A DNA stretch of 64,000 nucleotides. Origin: Yponomeuta sedellus. Lineage: Eukaryota > Arthropoda > Insecta > Lepidoptera > Yponomeutidae. Shown here piece after piece: positions 62,690-64,000 of the stretch. The DNA is taken from NCBI GenBank assembly GCA_934045075.1, contig OW203737.1, positions 2,741,965 to 2,805,964 of the forward strand. Reading direction: 5' to 3'. The notes below the pieces were generated by a model. It had not been told where the DNA came from and made no database searches. It was given only the letters and a program-made list of their open reading frames with translations. The translations under genes and the position numbers were made by a program. How positions within the stretch are numbered: position 1 is the stretch's first letter; each line of letters opens with the position of its first letter.

Positions 62690-63330
62690 CTCATACTTAG
62701 GCCAGTTAGTTAGACCTGAGATTTCTGCACTTAGCCTCATAGTTGGGCCATTGTACGTAGCAAGCGCTGAGGTACGCTAACACCTCAGACACTAGGGTTT
62801 CCTTACGATGTTTTCCTTCACAGTCAGCGAGTAGTATTGCTAATATAATTTCGCGAGTGTACATAACTTAGAAAACAAAGTCATTAGTACATGCCGGGGT
62901 TCGAACCCACGACCTCCCGATTGAGAAGCCGGAGTTCTACACCGCTCCGCTACCACCGCTCTAAGCGGTTTCCTTACGATGTTTTCCTTCACAGTCAGCG
63001 AGTAGTATTGCTATTATAATTTCAAAAATGTACATAACTTAGAAAACAAAGTCATTGGTACATGCGGGGGTTCGAACGCACGACCTCCCGAATGAGAAGT
63101 CGGAGTGCTACACCGCTCCGCTAGGTCATTGTTCGTAACAAACGCTGAGGTATGTAAAATAAAGGTAAACTTCGTGAGGAAACCCTAGTGTCTGAAGTAC
63201 TTCAGGGCTTATACATTAATATACGTACATAACTTCGAAATAAAAATCATTGGAACATGCCGGGATTCGAATCCACCACCTCCTGATTGAGAAGTCTCTG
63301 TTACTCTCCCCTACCACCGCTCTTGCTACA
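62690..63330 (-). mobile_element. Cluster of three SINE-B copies in intron 1 of gene D
   Basis: Three consecutive minus copies (about 62690-62965, 62966-63125, 63126-63330). Each ends in an inverse tRNA-like head with GTTCGAAC-type B box, GACCTCCCGA and GAGAAG-CGG. A fourth tRNA-like piece in plus orientation lies around 63395-63465 (CAGGTTCGATTCCCACAGTG). Confidence 0.65.
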
Positions 63331-63935
63331 GAAAGTATTGAAAAAAACTTTGTTTCTTGACAAAACCCAAGTTTGCTAGTGACAACGGTAGTACTCGTAG
63401 ACCTGTCTGCAGAGCAATGGAGTCGGAAGCAAGACACCCAGGTTCGATTCCCACAGTGCGGTCAAGTACCTATAACTTTGTTTATTTTCAAAGTTACGTA
63501 CAATTTTAATAACAATTTTGCATAAATAAACAACCTTGGCCTTCAAACGGTTCACACACAACAATTATTATGTGTGCACCTTCAACTCGATAAACTTCTG
63601 GTGACCTCTTTTTGTTCTCATAACATTTATCTAAAGGTTGACATAAAAGGCCACCAGATTATTACGTGCGTATATTTGTCATGTCATTATGCTTAATATA
63701 CTTTTCGGAATGCAAAATGAAATGACTGAGGGGTACAAAGGTTCGCAAATGAAGGTACGAGCTGGTAGCAGTCTGGTGTAAGAAAGGTAGAGGTGCTGGG
63801 CAAGCCTACTCCATCTTAAAAACAATGTCCCAGGCACTGCAATGTCAGAAAAATATTACTCAAATCTAAGTAATGTTATACAATTGTCCGTCCTATCGCC
63901 AAGAGCGATCTCTTCCAGACAACCTTTGTGAAGTA

Positions 63936-64000
63936 GATTTTAAAAAACTATTTAGAGGCTAAAAATTCCGCCCATGCCGAGATTCGAACCCGCGACCTGT
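63936..64000 (-). mobile_element. SINE-A, cut by the window end
   Basis: Starts 'aaaactatttagaggctaaa' and runs into the inverse B box (GAGATTCGAACCCGCGACC) at the edge. Confidence 0.75.

Overview
This is a non-coding-rich, intron-containing animal nuclear window. It most likely comes from a moth or butterfly. That assignment is inference from the repeats: short Helitrons ending in GGGTCAGCTAG, 5S-rRNA-derived and several tRNA-derived SINEs, RTE-like LINE fragments, mariners, TTAA-flanked elements and many small foldback elements. No bacterial, phage or organelle signal was seen.

The genes are a tandem head-to-tail cluster, all on the + strand, of four paralogous acyl-CoA synthetases of the 4-coumarate:CoA-ligase-like / luciferase-like ANL type. 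Gene A (4527-12289) lacks its first exons, which lie left of the window. Gene B (39251-47242) is complete with 8 coding exons, 568 residues. Gene C (52184-59584) has the same 8 exons but carries suspicious lesions: a lost splice donor after exon 1, a Thr-to-Lys change in the ATP-binding P-loop and a one-codon loss next to the YGLTE motif. Gene D (62457 onward) shows only its first coding exon. Exon lengths and intron phases are nearly identical between A, B and C (363, 186, 122, 171 and 291 nt exons are shared), so the cluster arose by duplication. B and C also share an inferred non-coding first exon and a TATA-like promoter. Their N-termini look like mitochondrial presequences and none of the visible C-termini carries a peroxisomal SKL signal.

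Between and inside the genes the DNA is almost wholly repeats. 1-4526: SINEs and small foldback elements. 12.3-17.8 kb: LINE tail with a (TATG)n microsatellite, a TTAA-flanked element with a nested Helitron, 5S-SINEs and a CpG-rich foldback. 20.98-22.54 kb: a dead mariner holding a perfect 76-bp SINE palindrome. 23.1-30.0 kb: a young Ty3/gypsy-type LTR retrotransposon on the - strand (LTRs differ at one base), with an arginine/serine-rich Gag, an altered protease active site, one frame break in pol, and a 3' untranslated region built of nine hairpins with one conserved loop. It sits inside a 7-bp satellite that continues to 31.07 kb. 40.2-41.4 kb: a second mariner, inside intron 1 of gene B, with complete catalytic residues but two frame breaks. 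59.8-62.4 kb: RTE remnant, a 106-bp tandem repeat and SINE clusters.

The items most worth following up are the hairpin array in the retrotransposon 3' region, the possible loss or change of function of gene C, the shared promoter exon of B and C, and the 5S-derived SINE family that shapes the introns.
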